Positions 1-7,190 are shown, counted from the stretch's first letter. The stretch: DNA of 36,886 nucleotides from Propionivibrio sp. (GCF_017995515.1 NZ_JAGOIT010000029.1:1-36886), one strand, 5' to 3'. Numbers and translations are program-made. Notes: a model not told the origin generated them from the sequence alone.

Positions 1-2
1 CA

Positions 3-803
3 GTGGCGGTTGTGCAGGTTGGGCAGGTCGGGCAGGTCGGGCAGGTCGGGCAGGTCGGGCAGGTCGGGCAGGTCGGGCAGGTCGGGCAGGTCGGGCAGGT
101 CAAGGTTGGCGGCTTGCCGGTAGAGGCCCCGATCCAAGCGGTTGAGCGCATGAAGACACCGGCGTTTCAACGCCGCGTGGCCGAAGCTATGGGCGACGAG
201 GAATGGTTGGGCAGCATTGCGCGCTCGAATTCGGGAACGACTAAGGATTTGGCGTTGCAGATCATCAAGGCGACGGCGGGGCCAGATCAAATCCCGCTCA
301 TTGAACTGCGCGCCAGTGGTTCGACCCAGGAAGCTGCTCAAAAGAAGGCAGAGGCTGCTGTTGGTCAATTGATCAGAGCACATGACGAACTGGCGCAACC
401 TGCGCTTACACGAATGCGCGCTGATCTGGCTATCAACCGGGAGAAACTGACCAGCGCCGAGCGTGATCTGGAGAACCTGGGTAAGCTGGTTGCAAGTGCA
501 AGTGTCAAGGATGACCGCTTCACGCAACTCGCGCTAATGACTTCCCTGCGGATAGAGAAGGAGGCGGAAACGTTCGCTCACCGCCAGATGATCTTGGCAT
601 TGGAAACCGCACTGGGCGCGCCGGCGACTCAGCCCGCAAAGACAATCGAGGCGGTTTTCGCTTCCGACAATCCGGTTTCGCCGAAGAAGTCACTCCTGAT
701 GGTCCTTGGACTTCTGGGCGGTCTGCTCTTGGGCTTGATGTCGGTTTTCGTATCTGACGCTTGGCGTCGGGCGCAACAGAGCAAGGGGACGGAGACTTCC
801 TGA
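3..803 (+). CDS. Wzz-like polysaccharide chain-length determinant, 5'-truncated
   Basis: This is the C-terminal part of a protein that would set polysaccharide chain length from the inner membrane, with its bulk in the periplasm. The visible part has a nine-fold Gly-Gln-Val repeat (residues 7-33 counted from the first in-frame GTG) and a charged helical stretch (about 95-215) typical of the periplasmic coiled-coil arm. It ends in a Pro-rich lead (NPVSPKKS) into a Gly/Leu-rich membrane helix (about 233-252) and a short basic tail. That Pro-then-TM ending is characteristic of Wzz-type proteins. The expected N-terminal membrane helix is absent because the frame is open to the window edge, so the GTG at position 3 is probably not the true start. 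H-NS family and galE genes follow in the same direction, which fits an exopolysaccharide locus. The family call is fairly sure; the substrate is unknown. Confidence 0.75.
   Translation: MAVVQVGQVGQVGQVGQVGQVGQVGQVGQVGQVKVGGLPVEAPIQAVERMKTPAFQRRVAEAMGDEEWLGSIARSNSGTTKDLALQIIKATAGPDQIPLIELRASGSTQEAAQKKAEAAVGQLIRAHDELAQPALTRMRADLAINREKLTSAERDLENLGKLVASASVKDDRFTQLALMTSLRIEKEAETFAHRQMILALETALGAPATQPAKTIEAVFASDNPVSPKKSLLMVLGLLGGLLLGLMSVFVSDAWRRAQQSKGTETS
21..101 (+). repeat. Nine perfect tandem copies of a 9-bp unit (GGGCAGGTC)
   Basis: Nine uninterrupted, identical copies of GGGCAGGTC lie in frame in the Wzz-like gene and encode (Gly-Gln-Val)9. The flanks (GTGCAGGTT before, AAGGTTGGC after) look like degenerate partial units. 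Perfect identity suggests recent expansion by slippage. Because the unit is a multiple of three, copy-number change alters protein length without shifting the frame. Confidence 0.97.
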
Positions 804-904
804 CCCAGGGAAGTCACCACGAACCGGTGCTTATTGCTGTATGTGTGAGGTTGGGGGGCTGTAGTCAATCGGGTTTCATCTGAAAACAACTTACGGAGAA
901 CGGA

Positions 905-1213
905 ATGGCGACCTATCAAGAACTACTCGTACAACGCGAGGTACTGGACAAGCAGATCGAAGAATTGCGACAGGCCGAACTGAAGTCGGCGATTGCGCAA
1001 GTTCGTCAGTTGATCGCCGAGTGGCAGTTGTCGTTGGAAGACTGCGGATTCAAGTCCACAGCGGTATCGGGTTCGAAGAAGGTGAAGTCGGCTGTCGCCG
1101 CCAAGTATCGCAGCCCGAACGGCGAGACGTGGTCAGGGCGTGGGCGTGCGCCGAAGTGGCTGGAGGCGCTTGAGGCGCAAGGGCGGCAGCGTGCCGAGTT
1201 TTCTATTTCCTGA
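905..1213 (+). CDS. H-NS family nucleoid-associated protein
   Basis: This is a 102-residue member of the H-NS histone-like family, DNA-binding proteins that bridge and silence AT-rich DNA. Residues 1-45 are a charged helical oligomerisation segment. The C-terminal half carries the family DNA-binding motif around residues 69-85 (KYRSPNGETWSGRGRAP), the aromatic and Gly-Arg-Gly-Arg core that inserts into the minor groove. The start is supported by GGAG about 7 bases before the ATG. The stop lies 9 bases before the galE ATG, so the two are probably co-transcribed. Its length matches the short H-NS paralogues common in betaproteobacteria. Its place inside a polysaccharide locus suggests, without proving it, local control of surface polysaccharide genes. 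Confidence 0.9.
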   Translation: MATYQELLVQREVLDKQIEELRQAELKSAIAQVRQLIAEWQLSLEDCGFKSTAVSGSKKVKSAVAAKYRSPNGETWSGRGRAPKWLEALEAQGRQRAEFSIS

Positions 1214-1222
1214 GTGACTCCG

Positions 1223-2230
1223 ATGCATATTCTTGTGACTGGCGGGACCGGCTTTATCGGTTCGCACACCTGTGTTTCGCTGATCGAGGCGGGGCACGAC
1301 GTTACGATCATTGATGACCTTTCCAACAGCAGCCGTGAAGCGCTTGATTGCGTCGAGCAGATCTCCGGCAAGCGCCCTGAGTTCTTTGAAGGCGACGTGC
1401 GCGATCGCGAATTGTTGCGCAAGATCTTTGCGCAGCGTCCGGTTGATTCGGTGATTCACTTCGCCGGGTTGAAGGCGGTGGGCGAATCGGTTGCGCAACC
1501 TTTGCGCTACTACGACTGCAACGTTGGCGGTGCGATCGTGTTGTGCGAAGAGATGGCTGCGGCTGGAGTCAAATCGATTATTTTCAGCTCGTCGGCCACC
1601 GTCTATGGCGATCCGGCGTCGGTGCCGATCCGCGAGGACTTCCCGCGCTCGACTACGAACCCATACGGCGCGAGCAAGCTGATGATCGAGGATATCCTCG
1701 CCGATCTGTACAAGTCCGATCCGGAATGGCGAATTGCTCGGCTGCGCTATTTCAATCCGGTTGGCGCGCATCCGAGCGGTTTGATTGGTGAGTCGCCGAG
1801 CGGCATTCCGAACAACCTGATGCCTTATGTTTCGCAGGTGGCTTGTGGGCAGCGCGCGCAGCTGAGCGTTTTCGGCGGCGATTATCCGACGCCGGACGGG
1901 ACGGGGGTGCGTGACTACATTCACGTTGTCGACCTGGCCGAGGGGCACGTTGCGGCGCTGAATTACCTAACGCGCGAAGCAGGTCTGCTGACGGTGAATC
2001 TTGGCACCGGCCGCGGCTATTCGGTGCTCGACATGGTGCGGGCGTTTGAGACGGCTAGTGGGCGGCCTGTGCCGTATGCCATCGTTGACCGCCGGCCGGG
2101 CGACGTGGCGGCGTGCTATGCCGATCCGGCGCTCGCTGAGAAACTGCTGGGTTGGAAGGCCAAGCGCGGGATCGACGAGATGTGTCGCGACGGCTGGAAC
2201 TGGCAGCAGAACCTGGCGGCGAAGGTGTGA
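1223..2230 (+). CDS. galE: UDP-glucose 4-epimerase
   Basis: GalE interconverts UDP-glucose and UDP-galactose in the cytoplasm and so supplies galactosyl donors for surface polysaccharide or galactose metabolism. It is a short-chain dehydrogenase/reductase-type protein of 335 residues. The NAD-binding GGTGFIG is at residues 7-13, the serine cluster FSSSATVYG near 121-129, and the catalytic Tyr148-x3-Lys152 in YGASK. The family ending (RPGDVAACYAD, then LGWKA) is present. An in-frame GTG lies 9 bases upstream at 1214, directly after the H-NS stop, but the ATG at 1223 gives the canonical MHILVTGG N-terminus and is preferred. Length and motifs match the family, with no sign of damage. Neighbours Wzz and H-NS support a role in polysaccharide precursor supply. 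Confidence 0.95.
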   Translation: MHILVTGGTGFIGSHTCVSLIEAGHDVTIIDDLSNSSREALDCVEQISGKRPEFFEGDVRDRELLRKIFAQRPVDSVIHFAGLKAVGESVAQPLRYYDCNVGGAIVLCEEMAAAGVKSIIFSSSATVYGDPASVPIREDFPRSTTNPYGASKLMIEDILADLYKSDPEWRIARLRYFNPVGAHPSGLIGESPSGIPNNLMPYVSQVACGQRAQLSVFGGDYPTPDGTGVRDYIHVVDLAEGHVAALNYLTREAGLLTVNLGTGRGYSVLDMVRAFETASGRPVPYAIVDRRPGDVAACYADPALAEKLLGWKAKRGIDEMCRDGWNWQQNLAAKV

Positions 2231-2339
2231 CCTCCCTGATTTTCTCAAGAATTCGCTGGCAGACGCTCAGGCAAAGAAGTCCGCGTAACCCACGTAACCG
2301 CCTAAGGGTGTAATCGAAAGGGTGGGGCGCTACCAAAAG

Positions 2340-2378
2340 CCCCTCTCCCCTAGCGGGAGAGGGGTTGGGGAGAGGGGG
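2340..2378 (+). repeat. Left inverted repeat of the DUF559 unit
   Basis: An outer hairpin, CCCCTCTCCC at 2340-2349 paired with GGGAGAGGGG at 2355-2364, is followed by the inner block GGGGAGAGGGGG at 2367-2378. Its reverse complement matches the right repeat over about 40 bases in the same order. The inner block contains GGAG 8 bases before the DUF559 ATG at 2381, so the repeat provides the ribosome-binding site. Confidence 0.9.
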
Positions 2379-2380
2379 CT

Positions 2381-2752
2381 ATGGAACAACTCGAGTTTGC
2401 CAAGCATCTGCGAAGCCGTATGACAGAGAGCGAGACCCTGCTTTGGCGGCACTTGCGAGCGCATCGTCTGAATGGGGGCAAATTCAGGCGTCAGCAGCCC
2501 ATTGGTCCGTATGTGGTTGATTTCGTGCATTTCGGCGTGCGACTGATTATTGAAGCCGATGGCGGCCAGCATAGCGATGCGCCAAGCGATGAAAGACGAG
2601 ATACGTGGTTACGGTCGCAAGGCTTTACGGTGCTACGGTTCTGGAACAACGAGATCATGACTAACCTGGAGGGCGTATTGTCAAATATCGCGTCGGTGAC
2701 GTCTGATTTCCCCCTCTCCCCCGGCCCCTCTCCCGCAAGGGGCGAGGGGTGA
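2381..2752 (+). CDS. DUF559 endonuclease-like protein
   Basis: This 123-residue protein belongs to the DUF559 family, which has the restriction-endonuclease-like fold related to very-short-patch repair nucleases. An N-terminal helical part (LRSRMTESETLLWRHLR) leads to the putative active site: Asp47 in VVDF, then Glu58-Ala-Asp-Gly-Gly-Gln-His64. A strand-rich segment (GFTVLRFWNNEI) ends the domain near residue 93. The last 13 residues (PLSPGPSPARGEG) are encoded by the right inverted repeat and look like appended repeat translation rather than part of the fold. The family call rests on the ExDGxQH motif and general shape. The substrate is unknown; a role in DNA repair, or in moving its own flanking repeats, are both open. 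Confidence 0.88.
   Translation: MEQLEFAKHLRSRMTESETLLWRHLRAHRLNGGKFRRQQPIGPYVVDFVHFGVRLIIEADGGQHSDAPSDERRDTWLRSQGFTVLRFWNNEIMTNLEGVLSNIASVTSDFPLSPGPSPARGEG
2710..2749 (+). repeat. Right inverted repeat of the DUF559 unit
   Basis: The inner block CCCCCTCTCCCC begins at 2710. The outer hairpin follows, CCCCTCTCCC at 2725-2734 with GGGGCGAGGGG at 2739-2749 around a GCAA loop. It mirrors the left repeat in order and sequence. It is translated in frame as the end of the DUF559 protein, and the TGA stop is at 2750-2752. Confidence 0.9.
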
Positions 2753-2801
2753 GGCGATGGACTCATCCCACCCTTCCGATCGCCCCCGCCGCGCTGGATC
2801 C

Positions 2802-2894
2802 GTCGTTCCGGCGAAACCGAATACCAGAAGTGCAGAGTCCGGGTCCCCGCGTGTGAGCCGGAAAAATGCATTCCCGGCCTTTGCCGGCGTGACG
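2802..2894. repeat. Inverted pair of REP-like palindromes
   Basis: One unit around 2802-2826 (GTCGTTCCGGCGAAACC) and an oppositely oriented unit at 2867-2894 (TGCATTCCCGGCCTTTGCCG, then GCGTGACG) flank a 40-base spacer. Both resemble the widespread GTCATTCCxGCGAAAGCxGGAAT palindrome seen between genes in many proteobacteria. The left copy has decayed on one side of its stem. It lies between the DUF559 unit and apaH. Confidence 0.65.
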
Positions 2895-2939
2895 TGGCTG
2901 TACGTCGTTTTCAACATGGCTGGCCGGTAGTCGCAGCGT

Positions 2940-3761
2940 ATGGCAACGTACGCAATTGGTGACATTCAGGGCTGTTTCGGTTCCTTTTCGCGCCTGCTTG
3001 AGCGCTGCGCGTTCGATCCGGCGGTCGACCAGCTCTGGCTGGTCGGCGATCTGGTCAATCGCGGCCCGCGCTCGCTGGAGACCTTGCGTTTTGTGCGTGA
3101 TCTTGGTGCGTCGGCGATTACCGTACTTGGCAACCACGATCTGTCGCTTCTGATGGCCTCGGAGGGCTTTGGCAAGCGCGGCAAGGGCGATACCTTCGAC
3201 GATATCCTCAATGCACCGGATCGGAACGAGTTGCTCGACTGGTTGCGGCGGCAGCCGTTGTGTCATGTCGCCGGTGACTATTGCATGGTCCACGCGGGCT
3301 TGCTGCCGCAATGGACGACCGGCGAAGCGCGTCTGCTCGCGGCTGAAGTTGAGCGCGCGTTAACGGCTGATGACTGGCGCGACTTCCTCGCGCATATGTG
3401 GGGCAGCGAACCGGCTGCCTGGCGCGATGATCTCGAAGGTTGGGCGCGCTTGCGCGTGATCGTCAATGCCATGACGCGAATGCGTTTCTGCACGCCGGAG
3501 GGCGTGATGGACTTCAAGGCCAAGGGCGAGGTCAGCAATGCGCCCGAGGGGTGTATTCCGTGGTTCGAGGTGCCGGGTCGGCGCAGCGCCGATAGCGTGT
3601 TGATCACCGGTCACTGGTCAGCGCTGGGTTTGAAAGTGTTGCCCAACCTGCTGGCGATCGACTCAGGCTGCCTGTGGGGCGGGCCGCTGACGGCGGTCAG
3701 GCTGGAGGATCGGGCTGTTTTCCAGGTGCCGTGCTCGAAAGAGGAAATCCGAGCCTGGTAG
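2940..3761 (+). CDS. apaH: Bis(5'-nucleosyl)-tetraphosphatase (symmetrical)
   Basis: ApaH splits diadenosine tetraphosphate symmetrically into two ADP, clearing a stress-linked dinucleotide, and it can also remove Np4 caps from RNA. The 273 residues carry the metallophosphatase metal-binding series: GDIQG at 7-11, GDLVNRGP at 36-43 and GNHD at 64-67, plus the later VHAGLLPQW and TGHWSALG blocks with metal-binding histidines. The length is close to the usual 270-280. No strong ribosome-binding site precedes the ATG at 2940, but MATYAIGDIQG is the canonical start. Its last 65 bases overlap the end of the acyltransferase gene on the other strand. Confidence 0.95.
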   Translation: MATYAIGDIQGCFGSFSRLLERCAFDPAVDQLWLVGDLVNRGPRSLETLRFVRDLGASAITVLGNHDLSLLMASEGFGKRGKGDTFDDILNAPDRNELLDWLRRQPLCHVAGDYCMVHAGLLPQWTTGEARLLAAEVERALTADDWRDFLAHMWGSEPAAWRDDLEGWARLRVIVNAMTRMRFCTPEGVMDFKAKGEVSNAPEGCIPWFEVPGRRSADSVLITGHWSALGLKVLPNLLAIDSGCLWGGPLTAVRLEDRAVFQVPCSKEEIRAW

Positions 3762-4503
3762 TCAGCGCGCTGGCGATGGCTTCGTGTGCGGCGCGGACGA
3801 CGTCGCGGCGCGATTTTCCGTTGGTGTCGATTGCCGGACTGGGCGAGAGATGAACGATCAGCGCGCGGCTGGCGAGGATGGCCGCGAAACTGTCGATCAG
3901 CGTCGCTTCGCCGACGAATGCCGGGCCCAGTGTGTGTCCGCCTGCTGCGTCGTGGTATGAGATGGCCAGCGGCAGGACCGGGCGGCCGGTTTCGACCGCC
4001 GGTTGCAGCAAGGCGGCGTGAAAACCGAGCAGGTGCGTGCCGTCGGTTGTCGTGCCTTCGGGAAAGATGGCGACGTCCCGGCCGGAGTTGAGCTTGCCGT
4101 CGATTTCCTCATTGACCACCTTGGCGTGGCCGCGGCTGCCGCGGCGCAGGAAGACCGTGTCGTTCTTCGCCGCCAGCCATCCGATGAACGGCCATGAGCG
4201 GACTTCGGACTTGGAAACGAAGGCCGACGGGCGCAGCGCGTTGATGACGAAGATGTCGAGCCAGGAGACGTGATTGGCAACGATCAGACTGCCCGGCGGC
4301 GCGTCGGTCGGTTTACGATCGAGGCGGATGGCGAGGATGCGCAGGATCTGGTGCGACCAGCGCTGTTTGAGGCGAGCCTTCTGCGCCTCGCTCACGCGTG
4401 GATAGAGCAGCGCTGCGCCAATGGCGATCCAAGCAAAATGCACGACAAGCCGCAGGCAGCGGTAGACGCGTACCGGGGCCGACGTTGGCCGCAGTTCGGA
4501 CAT
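3697..4503 (-). CDS. 1-acylglycerol-3-phosphate acyltransferase (PlsC family)
   Basis: This is a 268-residue membrane-associated acyltransferase that probably adds a second acyl chain to lysophosphatidate in phospholipid synthesis. An N-terminal membrane helix (about 17-35) precedes the catalytic NHVSWLD box (Asn77-His78 to Asp83, the HX4D motif) and the FPEGTT substrate-binding block at 147-152. The frame extends upstream to 4695, but that part reads through the kinase gene out of frame. The ATG at 4503, two bases after the kinase stop, gives MSELRP and is chosen. The tight spacing implies translation coupling to the kinase. The 3' end overlaps apaH convergently by 65 bases. The family also includes lyso-ornithine-lipid acyltransferases, so the exact acceptor is not certain. 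Confidence 0.88.
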   Translation of the reverse strand: MSELRPTSAPVRVYRCLRLVVHFAWIAIGAALLYPRVSEAQKARLKQRWSHQILRILAIRLDRKPTDAPPGSLIVANHVSWLDIFVINALRPSAFVSKSEVRSWPFIGWLAAKNDTVFLRRGSRGHAKVVNEEIDGKLNSGRDVAIFPEGTTTDGTHLLGFHAALLQPAVETGRPVLPLAISYHDAAGGHTLGPAFVGEATLIDSFAAILASRALIVHLSPSPAIDTNGKSRRDVVRAAHEAIASALTTRLGFPLSSTAPGKQPDPPA

Positions 4504-4505
4504 TC

Positions 4506-5441
4506 TTACCAGGGCGACGCGCCGAAGGCCTTCCTGTAGCGTTCGCCGATCTCGTCGCGCGTCGGCGTGTGGCTCTGGCAGCCCTGATGTGCGACCTTGA
4601 TCGCGCCCATCACCGCCGCGAGCGAGCCGGTCCGTTGCCAGTCCCACTGGTTCGTGATGCCGTAAAGCAGGCCGGAACGATAGGCGTCGCCGCAACCGGT
4701 CGGATCGACGACGGCGTCGGCTTCGACGCAGGGAATGTTGATGATCACGCCCTTGGCATGGATGCGCGAGCCCTCGGCGCCGAGCGTGACGATCAATGCT
4801 TCAACGCGCGCGGCGAGTTCTTCGAGCGATTTTCCGGTGCGATCGCTGAGCAGCCTGGTTTCGTAGTCGTTCAGACAGGCGTAGGTCGCCAGATCGAGGA
4901 ATTCGAGCAGTTCGTCGCCCGAGAACATCGGCAGCTGCTGGCCGGGATCGAAGATGAAGGGGACGCCTTTGGCGACCAGATCGCGCGCATGTTTCAACAT
5001 GCCGTCGCGGCCGTCCGGGGCGACGATCGCCAGCGTTGCATCCTTGGCGTCGGTCACCGAGTTGTAGTGCGAGAAGTTCATCGCGCCCGGGTGGAAGGCG
5101 GTGATCTGGTTGTCGTCGAGGTCGGTCGTGATGAAGGCCTGCGCGGTGAAGTTGCCGGGAACAACGCGCACGTGTTCGCGCGAGAGGCCGAGATCGTCGA
5201 GGCGGTTCAGGTAGGGGCCGGCGTCGTCGCCGATCGTTGCCATGATCAGCGGATCGCCGCCGAGCAGCTTCAGGTTGTACGCGATGTTGCCGGCGCAGCC
5301 GCCGAACACGCGCTTGATGTCGGGGACCAGGAAGCAGACGTTCAGGATGTGGATCTGGTCCGGCAGGATGCAGTCCTTGAAGCGGTCCTTGAAGACCATG
5401 ATGTTGTCGTAGGCGACGGAGCCGCAGATAAGCGTGGACAT
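4506..5441 (-). CDS. PfkB-family carbohydrate kinase, probable adenosine kinase
   Basis: This 311-residue ribokinase-superfamily protein probably phosphorylates adenosine to AMP using ATP in the cytoplasm. It has the N-terminal substrate-binding GGCAGN (47-52) and the C-terminal signature DPTGCGDAYRSG (246-257), in which Asp252 is the catalytic base and TGCGD forms the anion hole. The Cys in GCGD replaces the common Ala. Specificity for adenosine is inferred from resemblance to bacterial adenosine kinase-like PfkB proteins and from the adenosine deaminase gene just upstream on the same strand. Other nucleosides remain possible. An extended -10 (TGTTATAAT) lies about 30 bases upstream, and no clear Shine-Dalgarno precedes the ATG. 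The acyltransferase follows after two bases. Confidence 0.85.
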   Translation of the reverse strand: MSTLICGSVAYDNIMVFKDRFKDCILPDQIHILNVCFLVPDIKRVFGGCAGNIAYNLKLLGGDPLIMATIGDDAGPYLNRLDDLGLSREHVRVVPGNFTAQAFITTDLDDNQITAFHPGAMNFSHYNSVTDAKDATLAIVAPDGRDGMLKHARDLVAKGVPFIFDPGQQLPMFSGDELLEFLDLATYACLNDYETRLLSDRTGKSLEELAARVEALIVTLGAEGSRIHAKGVIINIPCVEADAVVDPTGCGDAYRSGLLYGITNQWDWQRTGSLAAVMGAIKVAHQGCQSHTPTRDEIGERYRKAFGASPW

Positions 5442-5463
5442 GGCGGGTTGGGGACAGTTTTTG

Positions 5464-5479
5464 ACGCGCGATTATAACA
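5464..5479 (-). promoter_or_regulatory. Extended -10 promoter for the adenosine kinase-like gene
   Basis: On the minus strand TGTTATAAT (complement of 5471-5479) gives a consensus -10 hexamer with an extended TGn. Transcription would begin near 5464, leaving about 23 bases before the ATG at 5441. No good -35 hexamer sits at 17 bases, which is common for extended -10 promoters. This suggests the kinase and acyltransferase can be expressed apart from add. Confidence 0.5.
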
Positions 5480-5542
5480 CCCGCGCCGTGCGGCCCCTTC
5501 AAGTGGTGTGATGGCTGGAGGCCCTATGAGTGCCACGATTCT

Positions 5543-5622
5543 TGTAGGAGCCCGATTTATCGGGCGAAGCGGCGGCTGCATTCCTCTGGCGCTGTGATCG
5601 CGCAGAAATCTGTGCTCCTACG
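5543..5622. repeat. GTAGGAGC-type REP pair, locus 1
   Basis: A forward unit (TGTAGGAGC, then stem CCCGATTTATCGGG, then CGAA) starts at 5543. An inverted unit at about 5599-5622 reads TCGTAGGAGCACAG on the other strand, with TTTCTG completing its stem. The pair lies between add and the kinase gene. It belongs to the same family as those at 7004-7190 and 17283-17363. Confidence 0.85.
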
Positions 5623-5649
5623 AGGATCGATGAACTTCGATAACAGTAT

Positions 5650-6873
5650 TTACGCTGCGATGTTGAAGTCCTTCGCAACCGCGTCGTAGTAGGCGACGAC
5701 GCGCTGCAGGTAAGCCTTTTTCTGCTGGTACGAGTGGTAGTAGAAGGAACGCTTGAAACCACGGATCGCGATGTCCTTCAAGGTCGCCGCGTCAATCGGG
5801 AAATGGTCGATTGCCAGCTGGTATTCCTGGCAGACGGTGGTGTTCGAGACTAGCCGGTTGTCGGTGCACAAGGTGACCGACAGTCCCCGCTCCAGCATCC
5901 GCCGCAGCGAGTGGTCGCGCAGCTCGCGGATCGCCGGCGTCGTCTGCATGTTGCTGCTCAGGCAGACCTCGAGCGTGATGCGCCGCTTGGCGATGAAGTT
6001 GACGAGGTCCTCGACGTAGGCGCTGCGGTCGGTGATTTCCGGGTGCTGCAGCAGGTCTTCGTCAAAAAGATAGAGGCCGTGGCCGATACGGCTGGCGTGG
6101 AGCTTGGTCACGGCCTGGAAGATGCTCTCGGCGCCGTAGGCTTCGCCAGCGTGCACCGTCTTGCCGAGCAGGCCCTTGCCGACGAGCGCGAAGGCCTCGG
6201 CGTAGTCGCTGGCGGGAAAACCCTTCTCAGCGCCGGCCAGATCGAAGCCGACGATCTGCACCGTGGAATTGCCGCGCAGCGCGACGACGTCGCGCGCGAG
6301 TTCGACGCTCGCCAGCTGCTGGACCTCCGTCGGTGTCAGGCTCGCGTTTTCGTGCGACAGCGCGCGGTAGTAGGGCGAGAAGTCGGCGGTGAAGAAGCGC
6401 ATCGCGCAGGCGATGATGCCGTAGTCGTACTCCGGCTCGCCGGGCCGCAGGCGGGCGTTGAGCTCGTCGCGCGCGCTGCGCAGGCCGCGATCGACGGCGC
6501 CCATCACCTGCGCGAAGCTCATCCGGTCGGACATCAACAACTGCGGCGCGAAGCGGACTTCGATGTAGCGCACGCCTTCGGCAGCGTTGTCCATCATCAG
6601 CTCGCAGGAGATTCGGAAGAGCGCGTCTTCCGAGTGCATGACTGCCGTCGTTAGCGAGAAGCCGCGCAGATACTCCTCGAGGCTGGCGTAATGATCCTTG
6701 AATACGGTCGCGCGCAGCGCTTGTTCAGTCTGTCCGGGCAGTGCGACACCGGCCTGCCCGGCGAGGTCGATCAAGGTCTCGATGCGCAGGCTGCCGTCGA
6801 GGTGCAGATGCAGGTCGGTCTTCGGAATGGCTTTGATGAATTCGGGTGGAAAAGCGGATTGAGATGCCGGCAT
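5650..6873 (-). CDS. add: Adenosine deaminase
   Basis: Add hydrolyses adenosine and deoxyadenosine to inosine and deoxyinosine, the form that the PNP encoded nearby can split. Metal and catalytic residues are all visible: His22-x-His24 with Asp26 in TDLHLHLDGS, His241 and Glu244 in HAGEAYG, His265 in RIGHGL, and Asp338 in CTDN. At 407 residues it is longer than the roughly 330-residue E. coli enzyme, with extra sequence in the middle and at the C-terminus, as in some betaproteobacterial homologues. It is transcribed away from the LacI-family regulator. The shared control region holds a good -10 (TAGAAT) for add and a CAATCGATTG palindrome near its predicted transcription start. Motif completeness makes the function firm. 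Confidence 0.93.
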   Translation of the reverse strand: MPASQSAFPPEFIKAIPKTDLHLHLDGSLRIETLIDLAGQAGVALPGQTEQALRATVFKDHYASLEEYLRGFSLTTAVMHSEDALFRISCELMMDNAAEGVRYIEVRFAPQLLMSDRMSFAQVMGAVDRGLRSARDELNARLRPGEPEYDYGIIACAMRFFTADFSPYYRALSHENASLTPTEVQQLASVELARDVVALRGNSTVQIVGFDLAGAEKGFPASDYAEAFALVGKGLLGKTVHAGEAYGAESIFQAVTKLHASRIGHGLYLFDEDLLQHPEITDRSAYVEDLVNFIAKRRITLEVCLSSNMQTTPAIRELRDHSLRRMLERGLSVTLCTDNRLVSNTTVCQEYQLAIDHFPIDAATLKDIAIRGFKRSFYYHSYQQKKAYLQRVVAYYDAVAKDFNIAA

Positions 6874-6923
6874 TGCGGGTTCTCCGGTTGTGGTCGTTGC
6901 ACTTAAATTGCGAGGTTGGTCGC

Positions 6924-6967
6924 CAATCGATTGACACGATTCTAGTTCCGGGATAGCGTTATGAAAA
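6924..6967. promoter_or_regulatory. Divergent add/lacI-type promoters with a palindromic operator candidate
   Basis: For add, the minus strand has TTTTCA (complement of 6962-6967), a 17-base spacer and TAGAAT (complement of 6939-6944). For the regulator gene, the plus strand has TTGACA at 6931-6936, 17 bases, then a poor -10 TAGCGT at 6954. The perfect 10-bp palindrome CAATCGATTG at 6924-6933, with the central CG typical of LacI-family operators, covers the predicted add start and touches the plus-strand -35. Binding by the adjacent LacI-type protein is inference. Confidence 0.45.
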
Positions 6968-7003
6968 GCTTTTCTTCGCTGTTTCAGGGCAGTCGGTTGT
7001 TTT

Positions 7004-7190
7004 CGTAGGAGCGCAGATTTTCTGCGCGAAGGGCGGTGGATGATCAGACGCTGTTATCGCCCAGTGGAACTGGGCTCTACGGGTGGCTTGCGATGCGTGT
7101 CGGGTTTTGTAGGAGCGCAGATTTTCTGCGCGATATCGGCGTATCCGCGGAAGTAACCGCCTAATCGCCCGATGAATCGTGCTCTTACAG
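7004..7190. repeat. GTAGGAGC-type REP array, four units, locus 2
   Basis: Four alternating units lie between the add promoter and the lacI-type gene: forward at 7004-7030, inverted at about 7057-7082, forward at 7109-7134 and inverted at 7165-7190. Stems differ (GCGCAGA/TCTGCGC, GCCCAG/CTGGGC, GCCCGAT/ATCGTGC) while the GTAGGAGC lead and GCGA end are kept. Together with the promoter region they fill the 362 bases between the two starts. The last unit ends 45 bases before the regulator start. Confidence 0.88.

Larger units (their letters stand above)
2340..2752 (+). mobile_element. Candidate small mobile unit: DUF559 gene framed by inverted repeats
   Basis: The whole interval is one gene with an inverted repeat at each end: 39 bases on the left and 40 on the right, the right having one extra base. 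Nothing lies between the left repeat and the start codon except two bases, and the stop codon follows the right repeat directly. Such tight framing resembles a cassette. No target-site duplication is evident, although CGAAAGGGTGGG near 2315 and CCCACCCTTCCG near 2768 form a further imperfect inverted pair outside. That the unit moves is inference. Confidence 0.45.

Noticed and set aside
21-101. CRISPR-like array at the left edge
   Set aside because: The units are 9 bases with no spacers and are translated in frame; it is a simple tandem repeat.
4504-4695. Longer N-terminus of the acyltransferase
   Set aside because: The extra 64 codons read through the end of the kinase gene in another frame and are Arg-rich without features; the ATG after the kinase stop fits better.
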